A stretch of DNA of 64,000 nucleotides from a virus. The notes under the pieces are model-generated. The model saw only the letters and a list, made by a program, of their open reading frames with translations. It had not been told where the DNA came from and did no database searches. The first letter of the stretch is position 1. Each line of letters begins with the position of its first letter. The DNA is taken from the IMG/VR virus record IMGVR_UViG_3300033149_003257, positions 87,965 to 151,964 of that record; one strand, 5' to 3'. A program made the position numbers and the translations under genes. Below, piece after piece: positions 7,870 to 16,180 of this stretch.

Positions 7870-8199
7870 TTATTCAAATAATTCTCCTGTAACACTTACA
7901 ACATTTGGCCATAAAACATCTTTATATGGGCCTGCATTAATATCTGTTTTACTATATTCTATTTGTCTTTCAATTTCATCTATTGCATCTAATTTAAGAT
8001 AATAACTTTTTGATATTAAAAGAATATGACCATATCGATCAAAAACTTCAAAACGAAAACCATGAAAATTTCCTACTTGAATTTTTTTTGTTAAATTAAT
8101 ATCTATTTTTTTCTGGAATTCGTTCTGGTCCTTTTCATCTACAGTCACTACAAATTTACTGTAATTTTCGATCTTTACACCATCTATCTGAAAGAACAC
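7870..8199 (-). CDS. hypothetical protein, 109 aa, GTG start
   Basis: This unrecognised beta-rich protein reads FFQIDGVKIENYSKFVVTV at its N-terminus and ends GPYKDVLWPNVVSVTGELFE. The only listed start is GTG at 8199, without a clear ribosome site. The frame stays open back to the TGA that ends the previous gene (8227-8229) and reads plausibly there, so the true start may be a non-standard codon upstream, or the two genes may once have been one. A 24-aa ORF in another frame overlaps the start (8156-8230). Confidence 0.6.
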   Translation of the reverse strand: MFFQIDGVKIENYSKFVVTVDEKDQNEFQKKIDINLTKKIQVGNFHGFRFEVFDRYGHILLISKSYYLKLDAIDEIERQIEYSKTDINAGPYKDVLWPNVVSVTGELFE

Positions 8200-8230
8200 C
8201 TTCGCATTCTGGACAATATGGTAACTTCAT
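8156..8230 (-). CDS. possible 24-aa CPEC peptide or displaced gene start
   Basis: This short ORF begins MKLPYCPECEGVLSD and overlaps the stop of the preceding gene in a classic ATGA coupling. The CPEC motif is what many phage zinc-ribbon proteins begin with. It stops after 24 codons, and its frame differs by one base from the 109-aa gene that follows. It could be a real micro-protein, or the original start of a gene that has since shifted frame. Confidence 0.3.
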   Translation of the reverse strand: MKLPYCPECEGVLSDRWCKDRKLQ

Positions 8231-8649
8231 TTTTCTACTCTTTTCTTTTTTAATGGAACTATAAACATTTCTTTTGTAACTATTATATTACATTTATTTT
8301 GAATACCTTCAGCCACAATATTTCTAAAATAAACTTTTCTGATAATCTGATTATAAGATCTTAACATATTATAATCAGCATCTTCATAGGTAATATAAAT
8401 ATGAAAACCAGTTTCATATGATTTATTAGAACATACACAACTTAAAAAATTATATGAATAAGAAGGACATCTATAATCTTTTTCATTCAACCAAACTCCA
8501 ATAGGTAAATTTTTAGCATCAAAATATAATCCTCTTAATTTACCATATAAATCTTTTTTAAAAATTTTGTAACCAACATTATGTCTATTTTCCTTCTGAA
8601 TGTTTATTTCTTCTATATCTCTACAATAATCTAAACACATAATAATCAT
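8227..8649 (-). CDS. conserved phage hypothetical protein, 140 aa
   Basis: A phage-type protein that I recognise as a recurring uncharacterised family: it begins MCLDYC, then GYKIFKKDLYGKL, a YETGFHIYITYEDAD strand pair, and a C-terminal RKVYFRNIVAEGIQ followed by IIVTKEMFIVPL. Two starts are possible, ATG at 8649 or ATG at 8640 (MCLDYC); AAAGGA lies close to both, and spacing favours the second. It has no membrane segment. It follows the Dda-like helicase by 6 nt and is translationally coupled to the next ORF. Function is unknown. Confidence 0.65.
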   Translation of the reverse strand: MIIMCLDYCRDIEEINIQKENRHNVGYKIFKKDLYGKLRGLYFDAKNLPIGVWLNEKDYRCPSYSYNFLSCVCSNKSYETGFHIYITYEDADYNMLRSYNQIIRKVYFRNIVAEGIQNKCNIIVTKEMFIVPLKKKRVEK

Positions 8650-8655
8650 ATCCTT

Positions 8656-9879
8656 TCAAAAATCAGATATTATAAATAATTTATCTCTTGATCTTGTTAC
8701 AGCAGTATATAACCATTTAGCATAAAAAATATCATCCCAATAATATGATTTCTCTTCAAATAAAATAACTCGATTCCATTCAGATCCTTGGGACTTATGT
8801 ACAGAAATACAATATCCAAAATCAAAGAAGTCAATAGAATCAAATAGAGAATCTAATATTTTTTTATTTTTTTTATTACTTTTACTTGAATTAAATTTAT
8901 TTATTTCCTCATTATAATTTATTTTATTAAGACAACAATTAGAAATCAATCCTTCATATAAATCAGGAAGTTTATCAAATTCAATTGTTGATCTATACAC
9001 ATCTTTAGAATATGGTAATAACCATAATAAAGTTCCAATTTGTCCATTCATAACTTTATTATCATAATTATTCTTTAAACAAACTAATCTTTCTCCAGGA
9101 TATGGTTCAATATTATTAAAATTTAATCTCTCTCGAATCATATTATTAATAATAACTCTAGTTCTATTCATACCACAAAGAGAAATTGTTTCAGAGTCAA
9201 AATCAATTGAATTCCAATAATTTTTACAATGTTGGGAATTCCAGGATACTTTAAAAACTTTATTAGAAAACTTTTTGTTATTTGGTATGTAACCATTTTT
9301 TCTAATAAAATATGATAATTTAATTATAGATGATTCAAATGCTTGTCTATGTATAGTTTTTAATGAAATATGTGGTTTAGACATTATATTAAAATTATCA
9401 TTACTAACAGGAGGTAATTGAAAATGATCACCAAAAAATACTATAGGAACCCCATAATATTTTAAATCTTGCCAAATTTCTCTAGATATCATAGAAGATT
9501 CATCAACAAAAATCAATTCATAATTAAATTCATCATATGATTTTTTCCTCCATCTAACTAAAACTTGTTTTCCATCCTCATCTTTTTCAAACACTGGTGT
9601 ATATATCAATTTATGAATAGTCCCTATATAATCATATTCTGAAAAAATACCTATCATCTTTTCAGATAAAACTGATGCAGCTTTTCCGGTATAAGAACAT
9701 AAAGCTACTCTATTAATATCTTTTAAAGAATCTCGAATTTTTGATATTAAAGTTGTTTTACCAGTTCCTGCATATCCACCAACAACTAAATAATTTAAAG
9801 TTTTTAAATCTAAACTTTTCCTTATCCAATTAATCACATAATCATAAACAGATTTCTGTTCTTCATTTAATTCTACCAT
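8656..9879 (-). CDS. Dda / RecD2-like DNA helicase
   Basis: This is a superfamily 1B helicase of about 407 aa from the chosen start. In order: Walker A GGYAGTGKTT (residues 34-43), Walker B LIFVDESSMI, motif III GDHFQLPP, the motif V/VI region SVHKSQGSEW and LYTAVTRSRDKLFI. The size and motif spacing match T4 Dda, which helps start replication and displaces proteins from DNA. A longer frame reaching 9984 overlaps the upstream gene and lacks a ribosome site; the ATG at 9879 has TTGGAG about 6 nt before it and overlaps the previous stop by 17 nt. It acts in the cytoplasm with the replication proteins nearby. Confidence 0.85.
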   Translation of the reverse strand: MVELNEEQKSVYDYVINWIRKSLDLKTLNYLVVGGYAGTGKTTLISKIRDSLKDINRVALCSYTGKAASVLSEKMIGIFSEYDYIGTIHKLIYTPVFEKDEDGKQVLVRWRKKSYDEFNYELIFVDESSMISREIWQDLKYYGVPIVFFGDHFQLPPVSNDNFNIMSKPHISLKTIHRQAFESSIIKLSYFIRKNGYIPNNKKFSNKVFKVSWNSQHCKNYWNSIDFDSETISLCGMNRTRVIINNMIRERLNFNNIEPYPGERLVCLKNNYDNKVMNGQIGTLLWLLPYSKDVYRSTIEFDKLPDLYEGLISNCCLNKINYNEEINKFNSSKSNKKNKKILDSLFDSIDFFDFGYCISVHKSQGSEWNRVILFEEKSYYWDDIFYAKWLYTAVTRSRDKLFIISDF

Positions 9880-10384
9880 TATTTCTCCAATATATTCTAC
9901 ATTTTCTTTTTGAAAATTTTTGAGCTTCTTTAATTTTTTCCTTACCACCAAAATATATATCAATTCTTTTCGTATATCTTTCATTCATTTTATCTAAAAC
10001 AACTTTTGTACCTATATTTTCAATATAAACTTTAGTATTCCTATTTAAACCTATTTTTAATAAATCTCTTGAAACTGCAATAATATTTGGTCGAATTTTA
10101 TCATTCCAAGCACAAATATTTGGAGTATCATCAGTTTGAGATTCTACTGAATTATATGCTGTAACATCAACAATTACAGAATTTAATAAAGATTTATCAT
10201 ATAAAACTAATTCCCGAATATTAAGAATATTTGGAAGATTTAATTCTTCTTGATATAACATCATATCAATTTGCAATGCTTTCATTTCAATTTGTAATAT
10301 TTTTGGAATATTTCCATCAGAAGATATATTTGGTATGAATAACAAAATAACAAATAATGATAATAATAAAATAACTTTTTTCAT
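9863..10384 (-). CDS. secreted 3D-domain (MltA-like barrel) protein
   Basis: This 173-aa protein has an N-terminal signal sequence (MKKVILLLSLFVILLFIP) and a C-terminal 3D domain, the double-psi beta-barrel found in MltA-type lytic transglycosylases and YabE/Rpf-type wall enzymes. The domain runs from VDVTAYNSVESQTDDTP through IIAVSRDLL to the ending DKMNERYTKRIDIYFG, and the conserved Asp residues that name the family are present. The middle carries a short helical linker. It heads the leftward operon behind a divergent promoter region. A role in wall remodelling or lysis at the cell envelope is inferred from the domain; no peptidoglycan-binding repeats are seen. Confidence 0.75.
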   Translation of the reverse strand: MKKVILLLSLFVILLFIPNISSDGNIPKILQIEMKALQIDMMLYQEELNLPNILNIRELVLYDKSLLNSVIVDVTAYNSVESQTDDTPNICAWNDKIRPNIIAVSRDLLKIGLNRNTKVYIENIGTKVVLDKMNERYTKRIDIYFGGKEKIKEAQKFSKRKCRIYWRNNGRIK

Positions 10385-10526
10385 TATTAAATCTCCATTT
10401 TATTTTTTGTTCAGTATTAATGAAACAAATACTATTTATCAAATATTTATATATATAACAAAAAAGATTATAACCAAATAAAAAAAGAACAAAATTATGA
10501 ATTAGATTAGAAAAGGAGAATATTTG
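10385..10526. promoter_or_regulatory. divergent promoter region with two GAACAAA elements
   Basis: This 142-bp region separates leftward and rightward operons. A leftward element (TAATACTGAACAAAAAATAA on the minus strand, core 10406-10412) lies just before the 3D-domain gene. A rightward element (AAAAAGAACAAAATTATG, core 10487-10493) lies 22 nt before the ribosome site AAGGAG of the rightward gene. A TATATATATA run at 10447-10458 lies between them. No palindromic operator is obvious. Confidence 0.55.
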
Positions 10527-10925
10527 ATGGCAATAGATCAAGATAGATTAGACAAAATTTTAAAAGAATCAGGAGAATCATTATCAACTACAAATTTAAC
10601 AAATACCGAAAAAGATAAATTAACACAAATAAATAATCAACAATTAATCTCATCAAATAAACCAGATTATTCTTTATCAGCATCTCAACCTCAATGTCCA
10701 CAATGTGGTTTATTTCATCCTCCATTACCTCAAGGAGAAAAATGTCCAAATGCTCCAATAAAAAATCAAGAAGGTAAAGATGTTGATATTAATAAATATT
10801 TAACAATATTAAAAGATGTAATAATAAGTCAATCTCAAAAGAAAAATATTCAAGATATAGATGATTTATTTAAAAAAATAATAATTTTAGTAACAAAATT
10901 TTTGGAAAGTATTAAGGTAAAATAA
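10527..10925 (+). CDS. hypothetical protein with CPQCG zinc motif
   Basis: This protein is about 132 aa, with a polar N-terminal half, a central cysteine module (QCPQCGLFHPPLPQGEKCPN) and a C-terminal amphipathic helix. The CPxCG-x-HPP-x-GEKCPN pattern suggests a single zinc site. A TTG and an ATG lie side by side at 10524 and 10527; AAGGAG with 8-nt spacing favours the ATG. It directly abuts the Rep-like gene downstream (no spacer), so the two are co-translated. I recognise the cysteine pattern from other phages but not the function. Confidence 0.65.
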   Translation: MAIDQDRLDKILKESGESLSTTNLTNTEKDKLTQINNQQLISSNKPDYSLSASQPQCPQCGLFHPPLPQGEKCPNAPIKNQEGKDVDINKYLTILKDVIISQSQKKNIQDIDDLFKKIIILVTKFLESIKVK

Positions 10926-11864
10926 GTGAAAATAGCAAGTGAAAGAAGCATGAACTGGATTATATCTCCTCTAAAAAAATATGGAAATATTATACAATTA
11001 CCTTTTGAATTTAAAAAATACCATCCATTTAAATCTATTAAACCATATTTAATTATGTATGGATTTTGGGATATTGATTGTTTTAATATGATGGATGTAA
11101 TATCAAATGAATTCTTAAATCAATATTTCTCTAAAAAAAATGGAGGTTATATACCAAAAAATCCATACGAAGCATTACATATAAATGAACAATTAAATTT
11201 AAATAAAGATGATTTATTTAATATAAATAATGATATATTAAATAAAAAAAAGAAAATTACAAGAATAAAAATATCTGATTTTGAAATAAAAAAATATTCT
11301 TTTTTTAATCATTTATCTTCTAATAAAATATTTGATATCATGAATAAAATAATGAATTGTAAATTTCAACTTGTTTATGGAGTTCGAAATTTTTTATTTT
11401 TACAAAATAAAAAAATTAAAACAAATTATATAAATTTTAATAATCTGCCAGAAAGTAGATATAAAAACCCTGACCAATTTTGTTTGATAAAAATAAATAA
11501 AGAACATCAAAAAGCAAATAAACAAATATATGAAAGAGAATATTTAATTGAATTTAAAACTCCATTATCTTTTTTATTTATTAGGAATCTTATTTTAATA
11601 AATATTGATTGGATTCCTGAAGAAGTTTATTTAATAAAATATAAACCTGCTCAATATCTATATAGATTTTTCTTCACTCATAATAATAAGAAAAAAATTA
11701 AATTAAACTTGAATGATATAAAATTTCGACTAAATTTGAAAAATAGTAATATTAATCAAATTAGAAATTTAGTTTTAAAATCTATTGAAGAATTAAAAAA
11801 TATAGGTATAGTAAAAAAATTTGATTTCATAAATGATAAAAATATACATGTTGAAAATGTATGA
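10926..11864 (+). CDS. Rep-like winged-helix protein (possible replication initiator)
   Basis: This 312-aa basic protein has a GTG start immediately after the previous stop. The C-terminal 100 residues have the look of the winged-helix domain of iteron-binding plasmid initiators: LYRFFFTH, then IKLNLNDIKFRLNL, then NQIRNLVLKSIEELKNIGIV and a wing. The N-terminal part contains DFWDID-like and KPYLIMYGFWDIDCF segments of unknown fold. A 21-bp direct-repeat array begins in the last codons of the gene and runs 85 bp beyond it, the usual position of iterons relative to a rep gene. The domain call is a judgement from pattern; it could be another DNA-binding regulator. Confidence 0.45.
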   Translation: MKIASERSMNWIISPLKKYGNIIQLPFEFKKYHPFKSIKPYLIMYGFWDIDCFNMMDVISNEFLNQYFSKKNGGYIPKNPYEALHINEQLNLNKDDLFNINNDILNKKKKITRIKISDFEIKKYSFFNHLSSNKIFDIMNKIMNCKFQLVYGVRNFLFLQNKKIKTNYINFNNLPESRYKNPDQFCLIKINKEHQKANKQIYEREYLIEFKTPLSFLFIRNLILINIDWIPEEVYLIKYKPAQYLYRFFFTHNNKKKIKLNLNDIKFRLNLKNSNINQIRNLVLKSIEELKNIGIVKKFDFINDKNIHVENV

Positions 11865-11950
11865 AATTGTCAACAAAATGTATAGAATGCATATAAAAAT
11901 GTATAAAACGCATATAAAAATGTATAAAACGCATATAAAAATGTATTTTA
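11854..11950 (+). repeat. 21-bp direct repeats (candidate iterons/origin)
   Basis: ATGTAT starts at 11857, 11878, 11899, 11920 and 11941, an exact 21-bp step over five units. The core unit is AAAATGTATAAAACGCATAT; the first unit is degenerate and overlaps the end of the Rep-like gene, the second differs by two bases (AGAATGC), the third and fourth are identical, and the last is cut short. A 21-bp period is two helical turns, so a protein would bind the same DNA face. The sequence downstream to 12179 is extremely AT-rich, as expected for an unwinding region. Confidence 0.7.
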
Positions 11951-12028
11951 AATAGAATCAAAAAAATACTGAATTTATAAATAATTATAAATACTTATAT
12001 ACATTTGTTTTATTAGTAGTAAAAGGTA

Positions 12029-12049
12029 AGATTAAAGATTAAAGATTAA
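12029..12049 (+). repeat. AGATTAA triple tandem repeat
   Basis: AGATTAA occurs three times in tandem with a 7-bp period, about 80 bp downstream of the 21-bp repeats. AT-rich short tandem repeats of this kind are seen in DNA-unwinding elements, but the array is small and could be chance in such AT-rich DNA. Confidence 0.4.
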
Positions 12050-12179
12050 TATATTTTGTATTCTAAAACATATTCTATTACAAATAAAAAAAGAATTAAA
12101 TTAGTATTTAGATTTCTTATAAATTTAAAATCTAGTGATAATAATGTTTATTTTTTAAATTAGTTTTATAATTCAAATA

Positions 12180-12242
12180 CAACACTTCCTATATTTGTTA
12201 AACCCTCATTTGGGACTCGGGTTTAACAATTCAGAAGTGTTG
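12180..12242. ncRNA. 63-nt nested hairpin, candidate structured RNA
   Basis: An outer 9-bp stem CAACACTTC/GAAGTGTTG (12180-12188 with 12234-12242) encloses an inner 9-bp stem GTTAAACCC/GGGTTTAAC (12197-12205 with 12219-12227), with small internal loops and a 13-nt apical loop. Both stems are perfect and GC-richer than their surroundings. On the plus strand it is followed by CTTTTG, so it may act as a terminator. On the minus strand it lies just downstream of a GAACAAA element, so it may be a small RNA transcribed leftward. It is the main feature of the 476-bp gene-free stretch 11865-12340. Confidence 0.5.
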
Positions 12243-12244
12243 CT

Positions 12245-12262
12245 TTTGTTCTAATTCACTAT
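12245..12262 (-). promoter_or_regulatory. GAACAAA promoter-like element, leftward
   Basis: On the minus strand AATTAGAACAAAAG (core 12245-12251) points into the nested hairpin 3 nt away. No protein gene lies within range in that direction, so if it is active it would make a short structured RNA. Confidence 0.4.
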
Positions 12263-12264
12263 AA

Positions 12265-12296
12265 GATTTAATAATAATTATTAGAACAAAATATTA
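12265..12296 (+). promoter_or_regulatory. GAACAAA promoter-like element, rightward
   Basis: TAATTATTAGAACAAAATATT (core 12284-12290) lies about 30 nt before the ribosome site AAAGGAG of the next gene, forming a divergent pair with the leftward copy at 12245-12251. Confidence 0.5.
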
Positions 12297-12340
12297 TAGA
12301 ATATAGAGTAAAAATAGAAAGGAGATGAAATCAAGAAATT

Positions 12341-14308
12341 ATGAACACTTATTCAAAAGAAGAACAAAAATGGTTTAATCAAGTATTACTAACTCACTAT
12401 GATAATCAATTTCAAAGTAAAGGATATTTAAGAATTTCCTTTTCTAGTAATACTTCAAATTATCAGGATTTTAATCCAATAGTATTTCAAATAAATATAT
12501 CAAATGAAAATCATAGTTTAACTCAAATTTTAAATATTCAGAATGCTACTGATTTTTTATTGTCTTGTAAAGATATATTATCTTCAAATGATGTATCAGA
12601 TTTTAGGTTAATAAAAAAATATTCAAAAAGTCAAAATTTAATATTAGATTTTTTAGTAAATAAAGATATTGAGAAGAAATTAGTAAAAATTCAAATCCTT
12701 AGAAATGAATCTGACTTTACTGATGTAATAATTGATTTTCATATATTTCAGGTAATAATTATGAGACTAAAATATTTTGTTAATAATTATGATAATTTAG
12801 TTTCTAATTATATTAGTTATTTTTTATTAAAAGAAATTTTAATATCTAATAATAATGTTTTAAAAGAAATAAAAGGTTTACCATCAAAAATAGTTAATAA
12901 TAATATAGAGTTAGAAAATAATAGTGAAAAAATTGATGAAATAGTAGAAGAAACAACTTTACAAGAAATGTCTTCAACATTAGAAGATTTTGATAAATTT
13001 ATTGGTGGTAATGAAGTAGATAATATAAAAATTCCAGATATAGAAATTGTTGAAAATAAACAAGAGAATAAACAAGAATTTAGTTCTAAATTTATAAAGA
13101 TGTTAAATAATAATTTAATAAATTTAGAATCATTATTAGAATCATCTTCTATATCAGATAATCCTATAGAAACATTTCTCAATAATATTAAAAATTATTC
13201 AAATGATGAAAATTTTAAATTTTTACCAGATATATCTGATAGTGATTATAAATCTCTTATTTACATGTCAAAATGTTTACATAAAAATATGTATTTAAAT
13301 TATATTGAAAATAATACAATACCATCTTCAATACCTGTTTTGAAGTATAATTATGAAAAGAATATAAATAACGAGAATTTTGAACTTGCTTTAGATTTAT
13401 TAACAATACAAGGTTATATTAGAATATTAAGAAGTAAATTAGAAAGTAAAATATCTGATTCTTCAGAAAATAAATCTTTAATGTTATTACATTTTAGATG
13501 TTTTACTGATCCTCTTATATTTACTTTTATTGAAAAACAAGATTCTTTAAAAATATCTAGTCAAATAATATCTAGATATAAATATTTAGAGAGTATTGGA
13601 TTTTTTGATGAATATAATGCACTTTTACAAATGAATAATTTATCAATAATAAATGAAGTAGAAATGAATTTGTTTATTGATGAAGTTTTTGATAAAGTAG
13701 TTGGAAAAACCAGTTTTATAAATGAATTGCATAATAAATATTTTAAGAGAGGAAATTTAGATTTAAATCCCGAAAATAATTTTTCTGTAGAACAAATTAC
13801 AAAAGAGATAATTCCATTAGAAATTGCTAAAAAAAGTGGAATAAATATAAATAAAGATAAAGAACTTGATAAAATATCTGGTTATAGTTTTTCAAAAGAA
13901 TCTTTAGATTACTTTAGAAAGAAACAAAAAGTAAAAAATAAAAGTATAAAATATGTTTCAAATCTTGATCGATATTATTCTACCCAATTATATTCTGATG
14001 AAGTTCCTGAAATATATAAAGAAAAGTTACATAATGTTATTAGAGATATTGGTAATAATAATTTTGAATTTGAAATGTTAGATTTTCCATTTTCTGAATT
14101 TGGTGAAAATATTATAAAAGCTTTATATTTATGGAAACCAAAAAATAATGAAAAATTACTTAGTTATAAAGAGTTTATGTTACTAATAGAAAATGAAATT
14201 ATGACAAAAGATTTAATATTATCAAGTATATCGAATAAACAAACAAATGAATCTAAAAAAAATGAAAACAATAATGAAGATTGGTCAGATTTAGTTGATA
14301 TTATATAA
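12341..14308 (+). CDS. hypothetical protein, 655 aa, possible virion component
   Basis: This large acidic protein has no recognised domain. It is rich in Asn, Ser, Ile and Leu and appears mostly helical, with a low-complexity acidic stretch around residues 190-250 (repeated NKQE and EE) and a charged C-terminus ending EDWSDLVDII. It has no signal peptide or membrane segment. The clear ribosome site AAAGGAG lies unusually far (about 17 nt) from the only in-frame ATG. It leads an operon whose next two genes look like structural proteins, so I suspect a virion or assembly protein, without direct evidence. Confidence 0.6.
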   Translation: MNTYSKEEQKWFNQVLLTHYDNQFQSKGYLRISFSSNTSNYQDFNPIVFQINISNENHSLTQILNIQNATDFLLSCKDILSSNDVSDFRLIKKYSKSQNLILDFLVNKDIEKKLVKIQILRNESDFTDVIIDFHIFQVIIMRLKYFVNNYDNLVSNYISYFLLKEILISNNNVLKEIKGLPSKIVNNNIELENNSEKIDEIVEETTLQEMSSTLEDFDKFIGGNEVDNIKIPDIEIVENKQENKQEFSSKFIKMLNNNLINLESLLESSSISDNPIETFLNNIKNYSNDENFKFLPDISDSDYKSLIYMSKCLHKNMYLNYIENNTIPSSIPVLKYNYEKNINNENFELALDLLTIQGYIRILRSKLESKISDSSENKSLMLLHFRCFTDPLIFTFIEKQDSLKISSQIISRYKYLESIGFFDEYNALLQMNNLSIINEVEMNLFIDEVFDKVVGKTSFINELHNKYFKRGNLDLNPENNFSVEQITKEIIPLEIAKKSGININKDKELDKISGYSFSKESLDYFRKKQKVKNKSIKYVSNLDRYYSTQLYSDEVPEIYKEKLHNVIRDIGNNNFEFEMLDFPFSEFGENIIKALYLWKPKNNEKLLSYKEFMLLIENEIMTKDLILSSISNKQTNESKKNENNNEDWSDLVDII

Positions 14309-14320
14309 GGAATTTTTATA

Positions 14321-14941
14321 ATGAGTTTAACATTAGGAAAGTCTTTTGATCGAAACTATAATTTAAGAATTCCATTTTTAGATGGTTATTATGATATTGG
14401 TTTATTTTTTAATAAGAAGTCTACATTTTTATTATTTAAAGTTGACCATGATTTTCCGTCTATTAGACAAGTTAAAGTAAATATGTTTAAAAATTTACAA
14501 GCTTCTAAATTTTGTGAAACTTTTATAAATTTACATAATTATAAAAAATTTACTTTAGATATAGTGAATCAATTTGATTCTATTAAATCAGAATATTTTC
14601 ATGAATTAAATTCTATAATTAATGAAACTATTTCTTTATCAAAAGTAAAAGTAGATGATAAAGTTTTTTTTGATAATTTAACTATTTATGGGTTTACTTT
14701 AGTATCATATCTTAATGAATTTTTATTTATAATTACAGAAAGACAAAATGTAATAAAAAAACTAGGTAAAAAAATTGTTAGAACTAGTGGACTTCAAATT
14801 GCAACTTCTAATGCTTTAAAGTTATTAGATGAATATCATGAAGATTTTAAAACATGTGGGAAAGAAGGGATTAAAAATAATTATATAAATAGTAATTCTG
14901 TAATAAAATTATCAGATATTGATAAGGAGTTAAAAAGTTAA
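14321..14941 (+). CDS. hypothetical protein, 206 aa, probable structural
   Basis: This is an unrecognised protein with a beta-rich N-terminal half (GYYDIGLFFNKKSTFLLFKV) and a helical C-terminal half. AAGGA lies 9 nt before the ATG, and the stop overlaps the next start in TAATG. Its size, its lack of catalytic motifs and its position directly before a large beta-rich protein fit a neck or tail component. Assignment is by context only. Confidence 0.55.
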   Translation: MSLTLGKSFDRNYNLRIPFLDGYYDIGLFFNKKSTFLLFKVDHDFPSIRQVKVNMFKNLQASKFCETFINLHNYKKFTLDIVNQFDSIKSEYFHELNSIINETISLSKVKVDDKVFFDNLTIYGFTLVSYLNEFLFIITERQNVIKKLGKKIVRTSGLQIATSNALKLLDEYHEDFKTCGKEGIKNNYINSNSVIKLSDIDKELKS

Positions 14942-16170
14942 TGGTTGATGACTCTGATATGATAACGACTCGTTATCATTATTTTTATATACATAATGTT
15001 TTTGCCAATTTTTATAAAGATGTTCTTGATTATTTTACAACATACTTATATCCGAGATTTGAATGGAAGGTTATAGGAACATATGACAAGGCAGTTGAGT
15101 ATATATCAAAAACAGATCAATATGATCGAGAAACAGATAAACCTAATTTACCAGCACTTATATTAAATCCGAGTGGAGAATTTAATATTGCTCAAGATGC
15201 TGGGGGACGTCAACTTTGGAGATTTCCAAATTTAGCTCCAGGATTTATCAAAAGATTATTTGATCCAATATATCAAGATCAAAATATTATTGTACATGTT
15301 GGATTTTCAAGATTTAGAGGAGAAATAGAATTAATAATGCTCTTAAATTCTTTTTATGAATTTTGTGATTTAAGAGTATTTTTATTACAAATATTTGGTG
15401 GAGTTGATAGAGTAATAGAACCAACTTATTTTTCTAGTTTTATTATTTTACCAGAAGAGTTAATAAATTTTAGATATCATAATGAATATACTCATGTAAC
15501 ATATACTTTAGATTGGGATACTGCTGGAGCATCAGAAAGACTTGTAAAAACTACAAATCAAACAGAATTGGTAGTTCCTGCTACTATAAGACCACAATTA
15601 AAATTAACAAATATATCTGATGGATCTTCTAGATATGGTGGAACTGATAAAGTAGCAGATTGGAGATTGACAGCAACAGTTGAATTTGAGATAGAGATGC
15701 CAAGCTTTTTAATTTTGGAATCAGATTATTTATTAGAAAAAATTAATTTTGAAATTAGATATGGATCATGTTATTCAAGTTATAATAGACATAAAGCTCC
15801 TGTAAATAGACAATTATTTACAAAACAATGGAGTTGGGGATTAGATGAGACTTCAAATTCTGAATTATTATTAGATTCAACATCTGTCATTGATTTTACT
15901 GGAGAATATGTTTTTAAAACTAGATATTATCATGTTATAACTGAATCTGAAGCAGCTTCTACAACAAATGTTCGAATAAGTCTTCCAGAACAAATAACTG
16001 ATAAGAAATCCTTAATAGTAGAATCAAGATGGGGTGAAATGCAATATGGAGATCATTATAGAATTACTAAAAATGGTAACGCAATTTATATACAAGTTGA
16101 TAATGTAGATTTAGAGAAAGATATGGTAATTCAATTATATGTTTATGAGCAAGTATCAACATTATTATAA
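14941..16170 (+). CDS. probable virion structural protein, 409 aa
   Basis: This large protein starts with helical segments and aromatic pairs (YHYFYIHNVFANFYKDVL), continues with a mixed central region (GFSRFRGEIELIMLLNSF) and ends in beta-rich domains with DWxLTATVEFEIEMPSF and RYGSCYSSYNR. No enzyme motif is seen. It resembles large-myovirus tail or baseplate-associated proteins in composition and length, and it follows two co-oriented genes of similar character. The start ATG overlaps the preceding stop by one base. Confidence 0.45.
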   Translation: MVDDSDMITTRYHYFYIHNVFANFYKDVLDYFTTYLYPRFEWKVIGTYDKAVEYISKTDQYDRETDKPNLPALILNPSGEFNIAQDAGGRQLWRFPNLAPGFIKRLFDPIYQDQNIIVHVGFSRFRGEIELIMLLNSFYEFCDLRVFLLQIFGGVDRVIEPTYFSSFIILPEELINFRYHNEYTHVTYTLDWDTAGASERLVKTTNQTELVVPATIRPQLKLTNISDGSSRYGGTDKVADWRLTATVEFEIEMPSFLILESDYLLEKINFEIRYGSCYSSYNRHKAPVNRQLFTKQWSWGLDETSNSELLLDSTSVIDFTGEYVFKTRYYHVITESEAASTTNVRISLPEQITDKKSLIVESRWGEMQYGDHYRITKNGNAIYIQVDNVDLEKDMVIQLYVYEQVSTLL

Positions 16171-16180
16171 GGAATTATAT

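Noticed and set aside
11854-11950. CRISPR array
   Set aside because: The five 21-bp units are contiguous tandem repeats without unique spacers, so they are iteron-like, not CRISPR.
12817-13182. A 121-aa minus-strand frame inside the 655-aa gene
   Set aside because: It is the antisense shadow of the larger gene, rich in Ser and Ile as expected, with no ribosome site.
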